Shown: piece after piece, positions 43,708 to 44,974 of the stretch
Numbering within the stretch: the first letter of the stretch is position 1
How the letters are laid out: the number at the start of each line of letters is the position of its first letter
IMG/VR virus record: IMGVR_UViG_3300011432_000024
Span: 1-44,974 of that record
Source: a virus
Direction: 5' to 3' (one strand)
Length of the DNA: 44,974 bases
The notes under the pieces: generated by a model
What the model was told of the DNA's origin: nothing
The model's input: the letters and a program-made list of their open reading frames with translations, nothing else
Database searches by the model: none
Made by a program: the position numbers and the translations under genes

Positions 43708-43979
43708 CAGCCCCTCGCCTGTGCAAACTCGTGGATGATCTTCACTGTCTCCGGCAGCGTCACGTTCATCGACTCGCTCGGCTTCCCATACGCATAGTGG
43801 TGCAGCAGCGTCTCCATGTGCGCCGCCTGCCCCTGCATCAGCCGGTACTTCAGCGATTCGATGTACTTCGGGTCCTCGAGCAGGTTCCGCGCGACGTCGC
43901 GGATCTCGATGGTCGCCTTGTTCAGCGAGCCTTTCGGTCGGCCGGGACCTGGAGGGGGTGGAATGCGGTTGCGTGGCAT
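43707..43979 (-). CDS. putative terminase small subunit
   Basis: 90 aa. NRIPPPPGPGRPKGSLNKATIEIRDVARNLLEDPKYIESLKYRLMQGQAAHMETLLHHYAYGKPSESMN: the G-R-P-K-G-S-x-N-K start and the long helix with H-M-E-x-L-L-x-x-Y-A-Y-G-K-P are standard for a group of small DNA-packaging proteins found directly upstream of terL. It would recognise the pac or cos site. Not shown to be the small subunit in any case. Confidence 0.65.
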   Translation of the reverse strand: MPRNRIPPPPGPGRPKGSLNKATIEIRDVARNLLEDPKYIESLKYRLMQGQAAHMETLLHHYAYGKPSESMNVTLPETVKIIHEFAQARG

Positions 43980-44034
43980 AGCGGTCGCTTTTCGTAAGCC
44001 TTCGCCTGATCTAGTGTACGGCGTCCGTCAAGGG

Positions 44035-44643
44035 TCACGGCGTCCTCTCGTCTGGCGCGGACGAGCGCAAGCGATCCAGCAGCGTATTGACGTCGTGACA
44101 GATGCCGTGCGAGCACGACGGCTTGCCGCACGCCTTCATCTTGCCGAGCGCGGATTCTAATTCGGCGAGCGTCAGCCCCGGCGGGGGCGGGGGCTCCGCG
44201 ATAGGTGCAAGTCCATGCACATGCGCGAGCTGCGCCATGACTAGACGCGCACAGGCCAACGGGTTGTCGCCAAGGTGCATATTTGCGATCAATCGTCCGG
44301 GCGGAGAGATTTGTCCCGAATCCTCCCCGCTCGGGACCACACGGTGAAAGACGGAAGGGCGCTCGTGTGGCGCGATACTTCCGCCCGGAGACACGCAGTA
44401 GTGAGTCGGCGGCGCCGTCTCGATGGCCCCGTCTGTCCCCCTCTGGGGCTGGGCGCGCGACGCAGCGAGGGCGGCGCGGGCGATGCTGCCTGATACGCCC
44501 TGCTCATTCGCGGCAATCTTCGTCAGCGCCTGCGTGAGCCGCTGGACCTCCGCGCGGAGGGCGGTGAGTTCTTCGCCCTGCTGCTTCACCTTGTCCACGA
44601 GCGACCAGTAAATCTTATCGTCCGGGCTCAACCGTTCACTCAT
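44035..44643 (-). CDS. hypothetical protein with coiled-coil start
   Basis: 202 aa, ATGA overlap. DDKIYWSLVDKVKQQGEELTALRAEVQRLTQALTKIAANEQGVSGSIARAALAASRA is a coiled coil; a disordered centre follows; the C-terminus LTLAELESALGKMKACGKPSCSHGICHDVNTLLDRLRSS has C-G-K-P-S-C-S-H-G-I-C-H, a short Cys/His cluster. Function unknown. Followed by a 55-base gap without a gene. Confidence 0.6.
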   Translation of the reverse strand: MSERLSPDDKIYWSLVDKVKQQGEELTALRAEVQRLTQALTKIAANEQGVSGSIARAALAASRAQPQRGTDGAIETAPPTHYCVSPGGSIAPHERPSVFHRVVPSGEDSGQISPPGRLIANMHLGDNPLACARLVMAQLAHVHGLAPIAEPPPPPGLTLAELESALGKMKACGKPSCSHGICHDVNTLLDRLRSSAPDERTP

Positions 44644-44882
44644 CGATCACCTCTTTCTCGGCGTGGGTTTGCGCGCGTCTCGGACGCCTTGTCCGTCAGC
44701 ATTGCCGCCGCATCTCTCAGCAGTTTCGCAATTCGACGTTCATCTCCCGCGAACAACTCCCACGGATACGCCGATGGGTGCTCTTCGATGTCCTCGAAGG
44801 TTTGCGCCAATTCCGTCAGTTCGCCCGCCATTTTTTGGCGTGTTGGCTCATTTCTGAAATATTCCCACAGTGTCTTCGCCAT
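44640..44882 (-). CDS. hypothetical protein
   Basis: 80 aa from ATG 44882 after GTGAGG. MAKTLWEYFRNEPTRQKMAGELTELAQTFEDIEEHPSAYPWELFAGDERRIAKLLRDAAAMLTDKASETRANPRRERGDR: two acidic helices separated by a Pro/Tyr/Trp turn, a basic end. It directly follows the gene that crosses the junction, two bases after its stop. Confidence 0.6.
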   Translation of the reverse strand: MAKTLWEYFRNEPTRQKMAGELTELAQTFEDIEEHPSAYPWELFAGDERRIAKLLRDAAAMLTDKASETRANPRRERGDR

Positions 44883-44884
44883 CC

Positions 44885-44974
44885 TCACTGCTCCTCGCTG
44901 GACGCCGCGCCTGCAGTCAGGGCGTCGAGCGCCACACGTCGCGCACCCTCGTAGCTGTAGTCGCACGCCGCCAC
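44885..44974 (-). CDS. 3' part of the junction-crossing gene
   Basis: In-frame continuation of the gene that starts at 21: VAACDYSYEGARRVALDALTAGAASSEEQ then TGA at 44887-44885, two bases before the ATG of the 80-aa gene. The translation has no stop or frame break at the join. See the entry at 1-21. Confidence 0.7.
   Translation of the reverse strand: MAACDYSYEGARRVALDALTAGAASSEEQ

Noticed and set aside
1-44974. CRISPR arrays, rRNA genes, insertion sequences, toxin-antitoxin pairs
   Set aside because: No spaced direct repeats of CRISPR type, no rRNA-like stretch, no transposase or inverted ends, and no recognisable toxin pair were found.

Overview
The window is a complete, apparently circular genome of a temperate, probably short-tailed (podovirus-like) bacteriophage or prophage. 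The two ends close: a small leftward gene (MSWRERL..., 36 codons with its stop) starts at position 21, runs off position 1 and continues in frame at 44974 down to 44885. Its ATG overlaps the upstream stop in the ATGA style used throughout the genome. The DNA is GC-rich and almost every gene overlaps its neighbour by 1-8 bases. The host cannot be named. Secretory signals, a lipoprotein and the integration target (an Arg tRNA gene, anticodon TCT) suggest a high-GC, probably Gram-negative bacterium.

Layout as a circle. (1) Lysogeny block, rightward, 9130-13540: an XRE-type repressor without a peptidase domain, a gene overlapping it, an FxLYD-like lipoprotein, a tyrosine integrase with a substituted first catalytic Arg, then a separately promoted set of small genes including a C5-methyltransferase-like protein. 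The 3' part of a tRNA-Arg(TCT) gene at 13058-13112 is the probable attP core. (2) Early block, leftward, 9058-18, divergent from the repressor: a Cro-like protein, an HNH-like/HTH fusion, several HTH proteins, many tiny zinc-ribbon proteins, an ERF single-strand annealing protein, an HNH nuclease, two winged-helix proteins, a DNA methyltransferase, replication-type proteins and a PD-(D/E)XK nuclease of the DUF559 type. (3) Late block, leftward, continuing without a break through the junction from 44974 to 13537: DNA packaging (small and large terminase), portal, very small membrane peptides, a GroES-like co-chaperonin, scaffold, decoration and major capsid proteins, a fibre and surface-protein cluster, head-tail adaptor and gp10-like proteins, three long ejection-type proteins, a lysis cassette, then a metallophosphoesterase, an HExxH protein and a MazZ-like (DUF5664) dNTP diphosphohydrolase.

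About 40.5 kb is therefore read leftward from the cro-like promoter, and only about 4.4 kb rightward, as in lambdoid genomes.

The points I find most unusual are these: three consecutive late proteins (885, 275 and 616 aa) carry Sec-type signal peptides and look extracytoplasmic (LamG, NHL-like propeller, cysteine-rich, one with a CTERM-like tail). A 20-base element is repeated in two late intergenic gaps. SSB-like acidic ...PF tails occur on the ERF protein and on the zinc-ribbon protein next to it. A triple half-site palindrome lies upstream of the MazZ-like gene. Functions are inferred from sequence patterns read by eye; no database search was run.
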